Source: Berghia stephanieae
Lineage: Eukaryota; Mollusca; Gastropoda; Nudibranchia; Aeolidiidae
DNA: 64,000 bases
Assembly: GCA_034508935.3 (NCBI GenBank)
Contig: CM067444.1
Location: 29,606,523-29,670,522 of the forward strand
Direction: 5' to 3'
Positions 19,756 through 29,976 of this stretch are shown one piece after another. The translations under genes and the position numbers were made by a program. Every line of letters begins with the position of its first letter. Positions within the stretch are counted from its first letter, which is position 1. The notes under the pieces were generated by a model. That model worked only from the letters and a program-made list of their open reading frames with translations. It was not told the DNA's origin and searched no databases.

Positions 19756-20055
19756 TTGAATTTTATATAGCGCAATATCCACTAAATGTGCTCAAAGCGC
19801 TTTACAAGGGGTCCCTGGCCAACAGCAATATTTAACATGTAGGACGGGACATGTCGCCTGTTAGACGATATTCCAATTTTCCGGACAAAGACAACGCTGC
19901 TAACGGCCAGGTACTCATTTTACACCTGAGTACGGTGAGAGAATGTGAGAAAAGAGCCTTTTCCAAGGACTCAACAATGCGCCGAGCGCAAGGCTCGAAC
20001 CCAGAACCTTCCGATCCGAAAGCGAGTGTCATACCACTAGACCACATAGCCGCAA
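19756..20055 (-). mobile_element. SINE-A, full-length copy
   Basis: One of the best copies: inverted tail TTTTATATAGCGCAATATCC and a clear head (CCGATCCGAAAGCGAGTGTC inverted). Confidence 0.92.
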
Positions 20056-20212
20056 TGGTAATTCTAAAGGTCATATCGTTAAATGTGAGAACTAATCGGT
20101 GTAAAAATGTATAAATTTTGATGAGAGGGCTATCAAAATAGAATTCTTGAACTTCTACTTTTGAAATTTCAAAACGCAATAAAACAAAATAAATTTAAAG
20201 GGGGGGGGGGGG

Positions 20213-20460
20213 GGGGCGAAGTGGCCGAGTGGTTAAGGCATTGCACTGTGACTCGGAAGATCCCGGGTTCGAGCCCCGCTTCAAGAACTTTCCGTTTTTT
20301 CTTTTCCTTGGACAAGATTATTAACCCCCAATTTGCTCACTTGGACAACATGGGTGATTCCTGTTGACATCAGACAGACATCTTGTTTGATGAATTATCT
20401 ATATTCCTTCGTGGAATGCCAAGACGACGATGTCTTATGATGTCGTGGTGGAAGGGCATC
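20213..20460 (+). mobile_element. SINE-E, full copy with tRNA head
   Basis: GAAGTGGCCGAGTGGTTAAG (A box; tRNA-Ser/Leu-like start) and B box GATCCCGGGTTCGAGCCCC. A body shared with 7655 follows and ends near GGTGGAAGGGCATC. A 19-base G run directly precedes it. The missing variable arm and unpaired acceptor argue against a working tRNA. Confidence 0.8.
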
Positions 20461-20675
20461 ATTTAAAAACAATTTTTATTATCTTTTACAATAGATTCCA
20501 TAAATTTTTAGCATCTAAGACATCTGTATATAATACCTGATTGAAGGCGCGGACACATATTTTTTATAACATTGAGAACAAAACAAATTAATTAGACAAA
20601 ATTTGGGGCTAATAACATCTGCTTCACCACATTGTTATTTCAGCTAGTAAAGTACTGCACAGATAGTACAATTCT

Positions 20676-20911
20676 ACCGTACTCTGAAAAAATCCATATT
20701 AAAAAATTTGGCCAGAAATCTCGTTCTTCAAATATCGATCGATTTAAATGACCCTCATCATGGAAAAAAAACCTCTCAAACCTGGGACTTCCGCGAAGTC
20801 CCAGGTTTGAGAGGTTTTTTTTCCATGATGAGGGTCATTTAAATCGATCGATATTTGAAGGACGAGATTTCTGGTCAAATTTTTAAATATGGATTTTTCC
20901 AGAATACGTCA
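20676..20911. mobile_element. MITE-P, near-perfect palindrome
   Basis: Arms of about 115 bp meet at GGGACTTCCGCGAAGTCCC. Both arms carry the private word CATCATGGAAAAAAAACCTC (inverted on the right) where the family usually reads CATCTTGGCAAAAACTCTC. Ends ACCGTACTCTG and CAGAATACGTCAG. No frame. Confidence 0.95.
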
Positions 20912-20965
20912 GGATTGTTTTGACACTTGCTGATTCACTCCAACTAAAGAGTGTTTAGGTTGCAT

Positions 20966-21130
20966 CAACGTGAACATAAATACAGGTCTAACATCCGAAC
21001 CTGCTTATGGGCCTAGTTTAACAGTGTTGTAATGGACAATATTTTGCGCTAATTTATGTTGTTGAGATTTCCATCACAACAATCAGCCCATAAGGAATTG
21101 GGTTATCAGCCTGCAAATAAGTCCATGTTG
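20966..21130. mobile_element. MITE-H copy
   Basis: CAACGTGAACATAAATACAG...GCAAATAAGTCCATGTTG, 165 bp; flanks GGTTGCAT and GGTAGCAC match at 6 of 8 positions. Confidence 0.85.
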
Positions 21131-21246
21131 GGTAGCACGGAAACTCAAGATTTCATGTTACCATTTTCACCAGGGGAGCTGTGTGGTTGAGAACAAATTG
21201 ACTGGGACGTGATTCTACTGCTGTCTTGTAAGGGGGGGGGGGGGGG

Positions 21247-21530
21247 ATGAGCATTTATATTGAGTAATATTCACTAAACGGAATCAAAGAGCTTTGCAAG
21301 GGCTCCCAAGCCAACAGCAACACTTAACATGTAGATCGAGACAGGACGCCTGTTAGGCGATATTAAAAACGTTTTTTTTTCCGACAGAGACAATGCTGTT
21401 AACGGTATAGGTACTCATTTTACACTTGTGTAAGGTGAGCGAATGTGAGTAAAGAGCCTTTTCTAAGGTCTCAACTATGCGACGCTCAGAGCGGCGGGAC
21501 TCGAACCCTGGACCAGACTTGTCAATATGT
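21247..21530 (-). mobile_element. SINE-A copy
   Basis: Diverged tail (rc TTGCAAAGCTCTTTGATTCC); head altered by an AGCGGC insertion. Preceded by a G run. Head-to-head with the next copy. Confidence 0.8.
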
Positions 21531-21574
21531 CTGTGTTGACATTCCGACATAATGCAGGTTAGAAGTAGTGGGCC

Positions 21575-21848
21575 CCGACCGGAAGGTCCTGGGTTCGAGC
21601 TTCGCTCAGCGCATAGTTGGAAAAGGCTCTTTACTCACGTTGTCTCATCGTACTCAGGTGTAAAATAAGTACCTGACAGAAAACTGTGAGGTCTCTGTTA
21701 AAAAAATGTGTAATATCGCCTAACAGCCTTGATTCGTGTTTCGTCCTAAATGTTAAATGTTGCTGTTGGCCAGGGATCCCTTGTAAAGCGCTTTGAGCAC
21801 GTTTAGTGGATAATGCGCTATATAAAAGCTCAATTAAAAGCTCAATTA
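21575..21848 (+). mobile_element. SINE-A copy with duplicated tail unit
   Basis: Starts in the anticodon arm (CCGGAAGGTCCTGGGTTCGA). The terminal AAAAGCTCAATT is present twice in a row, which may show slippage of the 3' priming unit. Confidence 0.85.
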
Positions 21849-22147
21849 AATTGTGTGGTAAAAACCTGTCGCCATTGTTATCTAGGTATAAAAAAAATAA
21901 CATTACATAGAGTGCGGAGGGTGAAGGCGGGGACTTGACCGGCTATCTCTCTATCTGTTAGACTGGACAGGAGGACGGACAGTAGGGTCATTTTATGCCT
22001 GGGTGCCCGCGATAGCCGCAGTGAAATCCCCTTCATAATCGACCATCATCCTGCTATTGAGGTTTATTGCCTTTGTATGCTCTATGTGCTTTCCAGCCTT
22101 GTTTAGTCTCTTCTCGTCTTTGTCTGTCTTTCTCTTTCTCTCTGTCT

Positions 22148-22173
22148 TCTCCCACTCTCTCTCTCTGTCTTCT

Positions 22174-22229
<56 letters not shown>

Positions 22230-22333
22230 TTAATCCATCGTTCATTCTTTTTCTTTCTTTCATTCATTCTTTCTTTCTTTTTTTTCTGTCTCTCTCCCTC
22301 CATCTCATTTGCTCTCCCCCCCCCTCTCTCTCT

Positions 22334-22366
<33 letters not shown>

Positions 22367-22735
22367 ACCTCTCACTCTCTCGTTCTTTCACTTCAATCTC
22401 TTAATTTAATCTCTTTCTCTCTCTCACTCTCTCTTTATCTCTGGCTCTCTTTCTGTACTTTCTCTTTAATGTAATCTATTTCTTCTTCTTCTCCTTCTTC
22501 TCTCTTCTTCTTCTTCTTCTTCTCTTCTTCTTCTTCTGCTCCTTCTCCTTCTCCCTCTCCTCTCCCTCTCCCTCTCCCTCTCCTCTCCTCTCCTTCTCCT
22601 CCTCCTCCTCCTCCTCCTCCTCCTCCTCCTCCTCCTCCTCCTCCTCTCCTCTCTCTTCTTCTTCTTCTTCTTCTTCTTCTTCTTCTTCTTCTTCTTCTTC
22701 TTCTTCTTCTTCTTCTTCTTCTTCTTTTTTCGCTT
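22148..22735. repeat. Compound pyrimidine tract, about 590 bp
   Basis: (TC)n, (TTCT)n, (CTT)n, (CTC)n and again (CTT)n follow one another with few purines on the + strand. It yields spurious Ser/Leu-rich and poly-Arg frames. Confidence 0.95.
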
Positions 22736-23009
22736 ATAATATTAGTGATCATTTGTACAAAAACTCCCTATGACAAAGAAACCAACAACCTAAACCCAGC
22801 ACGCCCTAATGACCCAAATTAAACCATTACCAACAATATTTGATAGTCCACCTAACACGAAAACCGCTCAAATGACGCACAATACAAGAAAGGAACCGAA
22901 TAGAAACGATACAAGAGAAGCATTGCCATTAACCCTATAGTTGAAATTGCTGGAAAGAGAAAACATTGTATGCAATTGTCTGGATACAAAAAAATCATTA
23001 TTCAACAAA

Positions 23010-23307
23010 TGCGGCTATGTGGTCTAGTGGTATGACACTCGCTTTTGGATCGGAAGGTCCTGGGTTCGAGCCTCACTCGGCGCATAGTTGAGTCCTTGGA
23101 AAAGGCTCTTTACTCACATTCTCTCACCGTACTCAGGTGTAAAATGAGTACCTGGCCGTTAACAGCGTTGTCTCTGTCCGAAAAAATATCGCCTAACAGG
23201 CGTCATGTCTCGTTCTACATGTTACGCATTGCTGTTGGCCAGGGACCCCTTGTAAAGCGCTTTGAGCACGTTTACTGGATATTGCGCTATATAAAAGCTC
23301 AAGTTTA
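23010..23307 (+). mobile_element. SINE-A, reference full-length copy
   Basis: Typical structure, about 300 bp. The tRNA-like head has A box GTGGTCTAGTGGTATGAC and B box GGTCCTGGGTTCGAGCC. The central body contains CACATTCTCTCACCGTACTC, GTGTAAAATGAGTACCTGG, GTTAACAGCGTTGTCTCTGT and CGCCTAACAGGCGTCATG. The 3' tail is GCGCTTTGAGCACGTTTA, GGATATTGCGCTATATAAAA, GCTCAA. That tail resembles L2-clade LINE 3' ends, suggesting mobilisation by such a LINE. The ACCTGAGTACGG-containing body makes short spurious frames. Confidence 0.95.
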
Positions 23308-23471
23308 TTCACGTCACAAAAGAGCTTTATGTCGCTTCTTTCTCTCTTTCGAGATTCAATCCCATTCTGCAACTTGTATACTTGATTTTATACAATTCTA
23401 TAGGGAAAAATCACTGATTTATCCGAGAGACTATCGACTTAACCACTAAAAGTATTTGCTCGAATGCTTAA

Positions 23472-23748
23472 CTCTCTCCTTACCAGCCAGTTTCAGAATT
23501 TCCCCCCAAAACTTCACATCCTCCCAACACAAAAATAGATTTTTCTTAGTCAAACAGAAGATTAACAAGTACATTATATGCATAATATTGTTCAGCAAAA
23601 TGAGCTCTACAAAACTGTGTCAAGTTTTTATGGCTTTAATAAACAAATTTTCTTCAAAGCTTATGAGAAACAAGAAAAATCAGATGAGAAAGTTGTTGGT
23701 TGCATCGTAACGAATGTGATGATTTTCATGTAGTTGGTAAGAAGAGGG
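23472..23748. mobile_element. MITE-K, TTAA-flanked element
   Basis: CTCTCTCCTTACCA...TGGTAAGAAGAGGG, 277 bp, with TTAA at 23468-23471 and 23749-23752. Interior matches the copy at 28879 (TCTTCAAAG(C/T)TTATGA, ATCGTAAC(G/A)AATGTGA). A TTAA target is typical of piggyBac- or Kolobok-type transposases. Confidence 0.85.
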
Positions 23749-23867
23749 TTAAGACGAGACCCGAATAGGGAAGAAAAGTCGTGACATCAAACCCTCTAAC
23801 TATTTTGGTTCCTAAATCCTTGGGGTGTGTATGGGAGTGTCACCAGTCCTTCTGAGTACTAAATGTA

Positions 23868-24050
23868 CTCAGGTGTAAAATGAGTACCTAACCGTTAACA
23901 GCGTTGTCTCTGTCCGAAAAAAATTGTAATATCACCTAACAGGCGTCATCTTGTCTCGTCCTACATGTTAAATGTTGCTGTTGGTCAGGGACCTTTGTAA
24001 AGCACGTTGAGCACGTTTAGTGGATATTGCGCTATATAAAATCTCATTTT
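23868..24050 (+). mobile_element. SINE-A, 3' two-thirds
   Basis: Begins at ACTCAGGTGTAAAATGAGTA; tail reads TTGCGCTATATAAAATCTCA. No head. Confidence 0.88.
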
Positions 24051-24187
24051 AAAAAATAAAATAATAATGAATAGGTTACATAAAGTTGGTATAACTATTT
24101 CCGTTGCACGGGTGTATAGGCCGATTCTTAGGGATTACGGGATGTATTAAAGCGATGATGGATGATCTTTATTGACGACCAGCATAT

Positions 24188-24423
24188 GTGACCCATCGTC
24201 CCAAAACGGTATTATGACGGAACAAACCATATGCTTAAAAGTCGGATTTAATGTTAAACTGATCAAAAATATAAGCTGTTGGCATTAGCACCCTAAATTT
24301 ATGGTATCCATTCTCCTCAATAAAAAATACAAACTCAGCTAAAGTCTGATATTTCTGGCTATAAATTCAATGTTCAACATCTTAACCAACCCGACTTAAT
24401 ACCGTTTTGAGGCAAAGGGTCAC
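24188..24423 (-). mobile_element. MITE-G, full-length copy
   Basis: 236 bp with ATAT at 24184-24187 and 24424-24427. Interior is the inverse of the 2976 copy, about 95 percent alike by eye. Confidence 0.92.
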
Positions 24424-24427
24424 ATAT

Positions 24428-25320
24428 ATTTAGACAAGAAAATAAGATGCCATCACTCTGAAACCAGAAGATAATATACACAAGGTATTTATCCTGTCCC
24501 CCGGAAGAGTGGTTTTTACACATCCAATGATGAAAAAGGAACCAGTTTCATGACATCATACTTTCTTCCCTATTATTGGACAAGCCGTATAAAACGACCC
24601 GGGTTCAAACCGAAACCGGTAAAAACATATTATTTAAATGTCTCTTAGCATCTAGACGTCTACATCACTCTGATTTTGGAGGCAAAGGTCACCCTATATC
24701 TCTATAAATAGCAACGAGGATAAAACCCTGGGGAAATAGTTAAGTTATCCCACGTGGATCATCATACAGACGATCAGCATTCACGGCAAAGCGTGTTGAA
24801 ACCTTTAGCTTATTAAGAACAGTATGCAACGTACGTAAGATAAAAGGTCTGACATGCAAATAGAAAACAATACACTCTGACGACAGACATAGAAAGATGA
24901 GTCATCCTATCAAAAGATCAAACTCATCTTACAGATACCATCCATATGTGACCTACCGATTCTAAACGGTATTATACCAGGGCGGTTCATGATATGATAA
25001 GAGTTTAAAAGTTTCAAAGTTTATTCAGTCTATGGCTTTCGTCAGTAATTCATACAAAATTGATGACAACATACATGAAAGTGAGAGAGAGAAAAAGAGA
25101 AAATAAAAGAATGGTAAATGGAACAAAAAAAAATTATAAATAGATAAATACAAATAAAATGGCTTCATATGAAAATATGACGTGATACCTAGGCTAAGTT
25201 TTTATGTTTTAATCATGTATTGAACCAAGAATCCCCTTTTTTAAAACAGCGAAATAAATAATAAATAGCATATCTATACTTAATTTTAAAAAAGAAAAAA
25301 AAACAAACACTCATACTTCC
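24428..25320. other. Unassigned stretch with a MITE-G end
   Basis: GTGACCTACCG..TAAACGGTATTAT at about 24950-24995 is a lone MITE-G terminus. Otherwise nothing seen. Confidence 0.45.
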
Positions 25321-25324
25321 CAAA

Positions 25325-25329
25325 TTCTC

Positions 25330-25379
<50 letters not shown>

Positions 25380-25380
25380 T

Positions 25381-25432
<52 letters not shown>

Positions 25433-25522
25433 CACACACACACACGTACAGACACAACTTCACAGACACACACACACACACACACACAAACACACGCGCA
25501 CGCAAACAAACAAATAAACACA

Positions 25523-25555
<33 letters not shown>
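25325..25555. repeat. (TC)n then (CA)n microsatellite
   Basis: Two CT tracts (to about 25428) followed by ACAC tracts with AAACA interruptions. Confidence 0.95.
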
Positions 25556-25768
25556 CAAACGCTCTTCTTCTCTCGTATCGTATCAGCCTAATTCCGTACC
25601 CTTTTTTTTTAAATTATCGATACTTATATATTATAATTTCAAGCATTGATATCAATCAGCCCACCAATATACCGCTTCGAGACGATTGGCCACAAATAAA
25701 TTAGAATCAGAATATTCTTGTAGAATCGTTCCAAAGAAACCAGGCGCCTTCGATGAATGTCTATACAC

Positions 25769-25928
25769 CCGTACTCTGGAAAAACCCATATTTAAAAATT
25801 TGGCCAGAAAACTCGTCCTTCAAATATCGATCGATTTAAATGACTCTCATCTTGGAAAATAAAACCGGGACGTGATTTTTTTCAATGGCCGAAATTTTTA
25901 AATATGTGTCTTTCCATAGTACGACAGT
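25769..25928. mobile_element. MITE-P, internally deleted
   Basis: Left arm intact (CGTACTCTGG to ACTCTCATCTTGG). The right arm keeps only the outer 50 bp, from AATGGCCGAAATTTTTAAAT to CATAGTACGACAG. Confidence 0.82.
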
Positions 25929-26035
25929 ATAGGCAATCATAAGCCGTATTTATTAGTACTTACTCTTTACTGTAAAGTAAACTTAGCCGGGGTTTTTCCA
26001 ATTCAAACTCGATACATTTCTAAGAGGACTTCATT

Positions 26036-26237
26036 AATGTTGGGCGACGATATCACAAAATTTAGATATCGATACGTTACGATATTTTGTGACTTGAAAT
26101 ATCGATATATCGATATTTATCGATGCAAAGGAATTATACATCGAACTATCGAAAATCGATTTTAAATAATTATATAAACATGCTTGTCATTCATATCGAT
26201 ATATCGGTATTCGATACGATGTTATGCCCAACACAAG
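26036..26237. mobile_element. hAT-3, hAT-like MITE
   Basis: Ends AATGTTGGGC and GCCCAACACAAG, flanked by a perfect 8-bp repeat ACTTCATT (26028-26035, 26238-26245). Interior is full of ATATCGAT words on both arms and folds partly on itself. TGTTGGGC ends and an 8-bp target duplication fit hAT. Confidence 0.85.
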
Positions 26238-26355
26238 ACTTCATTGTTTTGTTAAGATTCATAATCTAATGAATGTAATGAGGTGACAGGTACGAATCGT
26301 AAGAGGTTTAAGGGGTTTAGGGTTGACTTAATTCTATGGCGCTCCGGGTGTAGCG

Positions 26356-26373
26356 CCCCCCCCCCCCCCCCCA
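26356..26373. repeat. Poly-C run
   Basis: About 18 C in a row. Confidence 0.9.
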
Positions 26374-26624
26374 TTCCCCACCCCTTTTGTCAATCAGCTG
26401 TTGGACTAAATGGGGGCTTGCATTAAGTACTATTGTTGTAGTCCTGTGTGTATGGAACATAGTACACAATCAAGATTTTAAGCCCGGGGATTAGGTTATT
26501 GAAATAATATTTGTAAGGAGTGGGTTAAAAGAGAACCATAGAAGATATAATATGTGATTGATCGGCTCGAAACGGTATTACGTGGATGAAGCTGTTGCTT
26601 TGTGTTCATTTTAACCATTAAACT

Positions 26625-26848
26625 GTCGTACTCTAGAAAGACACGTATTTAAAAATGTGGCCATAAGTCTCCTCCTTCAAATATCGATCGATTTAAACGA
26701 CCCTCATTTTGTCAAATACTCCCGGAACCTGGGGCTTCGCGAGGTTGTGCCAAGATGAAGGTTTATTTAAATCGATCGAATAATATGAAAGACGAGTTTT
26801 CTGGCTAAATTTTATAACAAGTTTTTATTTCCAGGGTGCGGCAGTTAG
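26625..26848. mobile_element. MITE-P copy
   Basis: GTCGTACTCTAG...GGGTGCGGCAGTTA, with ATCGATCGAT cores in both arms, an indel in the right core, and flanks ...TTAAA/TAGC. Confidence 0.8.
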
Positions 26849-27004
26849 CTGGTAAAGGTCAACTTATAACATCGGAGTTAAAATAGATAATCGTTTTGCT
26901 TAGATTCTCTAGGTTCTGATTATTTTGACATTAAAAGTTACACAATACAACTATAATAATTTTATGACGTCAACTTAATCTTACTTTAATTGTATTTATA
27001 AATT

Positions 27005-27690
27005 CCAGGACAACTAGACATACAACGAAATTCATGCATTCAAAGAAAACCTACCCAAAAACACTAAAACACCAATCTACTCGTACAAACTCAAACATTC
27101 ATTTGCACCCCACACTATCAAAGACTGGAACGGTCTTCCCGAATCATGTGTGAACACAACAGATATTTATAGAAACTTTCAAACTAAGATTATCAAAATT
27201 CTTCAGCCTAAACACCAACAATGGCTGTCACATTCAACAACTCTCTCCGCCCTCGAATACAAATACTCAGAATTAACCAAGATTTATGACCAATTAAAAC
27301 ATGGAATTTGTGACATACCTTCACAAGAGCTGGACAAACATAGTTGGTTGTTTATAAACAATAAAGTGAATGAAATCGACCTCTTGCTGATCATTGTTAT
27401 TGTTTTTATACTGCCATATGGGTGACTAGTTATCACATGATTTTCTCGATCATTTTATAAACGTTTAAATTTACACATAGTTTTCTGTGTTGGTTTTATT
27501 GATCAAGTGGGAAAGCAGTGGGTATTTTTCTTAGAAACATAACATTGATATTAAAATTTGTGTAGTTTGTGATGTTTACCAATCAGTGCCATTGTTTACC
27601 TTATGACGACTGTCCGAGAGGCGTGGTTATCTATGTATCTATTGAGTCGACTTCGAGTAACATTCAGATTCAGATTCAGATTTAAATTGT
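27005..27690 (+). mobile_element. LINE 3' fragment (CR1/Jockey-like group)
   Basis: A C-terminal RT-protein remnant is followed by about 260 bp without frame and a tail of ATTCAG repeats (27664-27685), a common non-LTR 3' end. Everything 5' is missing. Clade is uncertain because the RT core is absent. Confidence 0.55.
27027..27425 (+). pseudogene. LINE ORF C-terminal remnant
   Basis: Open from about 27027 and ending at TGA 27423-27425. Reads IHAFKENLPKNTKTPIYSYK then LKHSFAPHTIKDWNGLPESC. The FAPHTIKDWNGLP motif corresponds to the (F)FPRTIxxWNxLP found near the C-terminus of many LINE proteins. The following about 85 residues (from VNTTDIYRNFQTK) are not recognised. No start codon can be assigned because the 5' part is gone; an in-frame stop lies just upstream at about 27009. 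An AG-type acceptor-like TTTATAAATTCCAG precedes it, so a host exon is possible but less likely. Confidence 0.5.
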
Positions 27691-27844
27691 GATCTTAACA
27701 TAACCTATAACCTTTTTCATGGACAACTAACCGTTTGATTATTATTTCCATCACGTTGATGGCCGAGATGTTGTTACATGTCCTGGGCTCTGAAGGCCAA
27801 TGGTACAAGATAAGAATTCATCCTTGACTCAGTTATGCTGTAAT

Positions 27845-27905
27845 AGGCTTCAACAGTCGTGACGTCACTTCCCTCGAAATGACGCATAGTAACTTATTAG
27901 TACCT
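27845..27905. mobile_element. MITE-S, one terminus
   Basis: GGCTTCAACAGTCGTGACGTC, ACTTCCCTCGAAATGACGCA, TAGTAACTTA is the inverse of 29505-29562. Joined directly to a truncated SINE-A. Confidence 0.6.
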
Positions 27906-27907
27906 GG

Positions 27908-28057
27908 TTTTTAACTATCTCATTTTACATCTGAGTACGGTGAGAGAATGTGACTAAAGAGCCTTTTCCAAGGACTCAACGATGCGCGGAGCGAGGCTCT
28001 AACCTAGGACCTTCCGATCCGAAAGCGAGTGTCATACCACCAGACCACATAGCCGCA
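27908..28057 (-). mobile_element. SINE-A, 5' half
   Basis: Head present (rc GCGGCTATGTGGTCTGGTGG), truncated after the GAGTACC word at the MITE-S junction. Confidence 0.85.
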
Positions 28058-28351
28058 CAAAACAAAACAAATAAACTTAACCCCAGTGTAATATTTATTT
28101 CTGTCCAATACATGTTTTCAGCACCATCATAGTGTAGTCTTGAGTCGTGAATCACAGAATTTGATGTTTTGATATAGTCAGCAATATCTTCTGGCAGAAG
28201 AAGTAAACCAGAAATTGGATACACTCGTAAAAAAAATAATAAAGTCAACGATTCTTCAACTGTGTAGAAAAGATAAGACGTATTTAATCTCAATGTTGAG
28301 ATATGGCTGTTTTTGTAGAAATTGGAGACTCATGTAATAGCTATAAAAACA

Positions 28352-28587
28352 CTGCCGTACTCTGGAAAAACATATATTTAAAAATTTGGCCAGAAAACTC
28401 GTCCTTCAAATATCTATCGATTTAAATGACTCTCATCTTGGTAAAAACTCTCAAACCCGGGACTTCGACGAAGTCCCAGGTTTGAGAGTTTTTACCAAGA
28501 TGAGAGTCATTTAAATCGATAGTTAAATAGAAGGACGAATTTTCTAGCCAAATTTTTAAATATGTGTTTTTTCCAGAGTACGGCAGA
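28352..28587. mobile_element. MITE-P, near-perfect palindrome
   Basis: CTGCCGTACTCTGG...CCAGAGTACGGCAG, centre GGGACTTCGACGAAGTCCC. Both arms share the private GACTCTCATCTTGGTAAAAA. The right core is disturbed (ATCGATAGTTAAATAG). Confidence 0.95.
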
Positions 28588-28874
28588 ATAGACAATGTCG
28601 TGAGGCGGATAAACTAGGAAAACAAAGCTAAATGAATACTCCATCATTTAGTAACATGTACAAACATGGTGAGTCGGATTATATTATGACAATTTATGTT
28701 TGGAAAGTAAATAAAAAGAAGTCTCTCTATAACAGTGATCAATTGTATGAAAAACAGAACTATTTGAGTCGTTCAGATGTTTAAAAAAAACCAAACCCCA
28801 GAATGTTAAACTAAACTTACAACATTTGGCAGCTTAAACACAATAACTTTGATGAGGTTAGTGACTTTTGTTTC
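28588..28874. other. Unassigned stretch
   Basis: No gene or known repeat seen. Confidence 0.4.
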
Positions 28875-28878
28875 TTAA

Positions 28879-29109
28879 CTCTCCTCTTCCCGATCATTTT
28901 CAGTATTTTCCCAAAATGGCAGACTTACCCAGCAGAAAAATTAATTTTTTAAACACAAACAAGCTCTCTACAAAACAACTTTATGTTCTTATTTATCAAG
29001 CCAATATCATTCTTCAAAGTTTATGATGTACAAAATAAATCTGAATAAGAAAAGTGTATATTGTATCGTAACAAATGTGACGATTTTGTTATAGGTGGTA
29101 AGGAGAGGG
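28879..29109. mobile_element. MITE-K, second copy
   Basis: CTCTCCTCTTCCCGA...GGTAAGGAGAGGG with TTAA at 28875-28878 and 29110-29113. 231 bp, about 46 bp shorter than the 23472 copy. Confidence 0.82.
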
Positions 29110-29229
29110 TTAAACTTTTTTAAAATGGTATTTTCTAAAATTCTGATAATTTTACTCTTAAGATAAGTTTTTTTTTCTTATCCTGGTCATTGTCATTTTG
29201 GCATAATACAAGATTGAGACAGACGAGCA

Positions 29230-29690
29230 CACATATTTGAAGGTCTGATCACCAAACGCAATAGGATTCAATAGTCTGATGTCACGTCCTCCCAGCTACG
29301 AGCAGCTTGGTTCTAAACAAAGAAAATCGATACTTTTTATTCTTCATGCTGGCTAGAACTTTTTCACATGTCATGTGATCATAATGTATGAAAGTCAAAA
29401 CATGATCACATTTATAATTTTTTTTTTTCTCTGGATACGCTTTAATGCTCGTCGGAGAAATATTTTATAAGGGCGCCCGCCATTGTTCCGATAGTTTAGA
29501 GCCAGTTACTAAGTTACTATGCGTCATTACGAGGGAAGTGACGTCACGAACTGTTGAAGCCTGTTCTGAGCTTGATTTAACTCTGTTTTAATGGACAATA
29601 TTCTGGGTTGTTTTGAGAGTATTGCCTTTACATCAATGACCCCATAAAGATTTGGATGATCAGACTTGTAAAAAAGTACTATTTGAGCAC
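29230..29690. mobile_element. MITE-H, old copy interrupted by MITE-S
   Basis: Left GAAGGTCTGATCACC, right TTTTAATGGACAATATTCTG, CCCCATAAAGATTTGG, ATCAGACTTG. Ends are diverged and no target duplication is readable. Confidence 0.65.
29273..29562. mobile_element. MITE-S, nested element
   Basis: Inverted ends: AGGATTCAATAGTCTGATGTC left, GTGACGTCACGAACTGTTGA then AGCCT right. A second terminus is at 27845. Interior has paired words CACATGTCATGTGATCA/ATGATCACAT. Confidence 0.58.
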
Positions 29691-29788
29691 AATAAATAAA
29701 TGGTCGTGAGGCAGATAAAGTGAGTAAACAAGAAAAATCGAAATGATCCATCATCTGGCTGGCTACATGATATACAAACTTGTCTATA

Positions 29789-29972
29789 GATAGTATGCAG
29801 ATGACGTCACTCAGGCCTGTGTTATTGTTTTTGCCATCCGCGTTTGTGAGTTGTTCTCACTAAACTGTATTAACCAGACTATAAAAGTTCATGGTTACAC
29901 AGAGTTTGTGTGTTGGTCCGTTATACTTCCGGATGGCAATGTTGTGAACTCCTTGGCCAAGCGCATTCTATC
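29789..29972 (+). mobile_element. MITE-T, array unit 1
   Basis: 184 bp, GATAGTATGC...GCATTCTATC, preceded by TATA at 29785-29788. It carries the TGACGTCA octamer 12 bp from its left end. Confidence 0.95.
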
Positions 29973-29976
29973 TATA

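Noticed and set aside
20213-20285. Candidate tRNA-Ser/Leu gene
   Set aside because: A and B boxes are present, but the acceptor ends do not pair and the body continues as a SINE shared with 7655.
22067-22752. 135-aa Leu/Ser frame and 105-aa poly-Arg frame
   Set aside because: Translation of the polypyrimidine tract.
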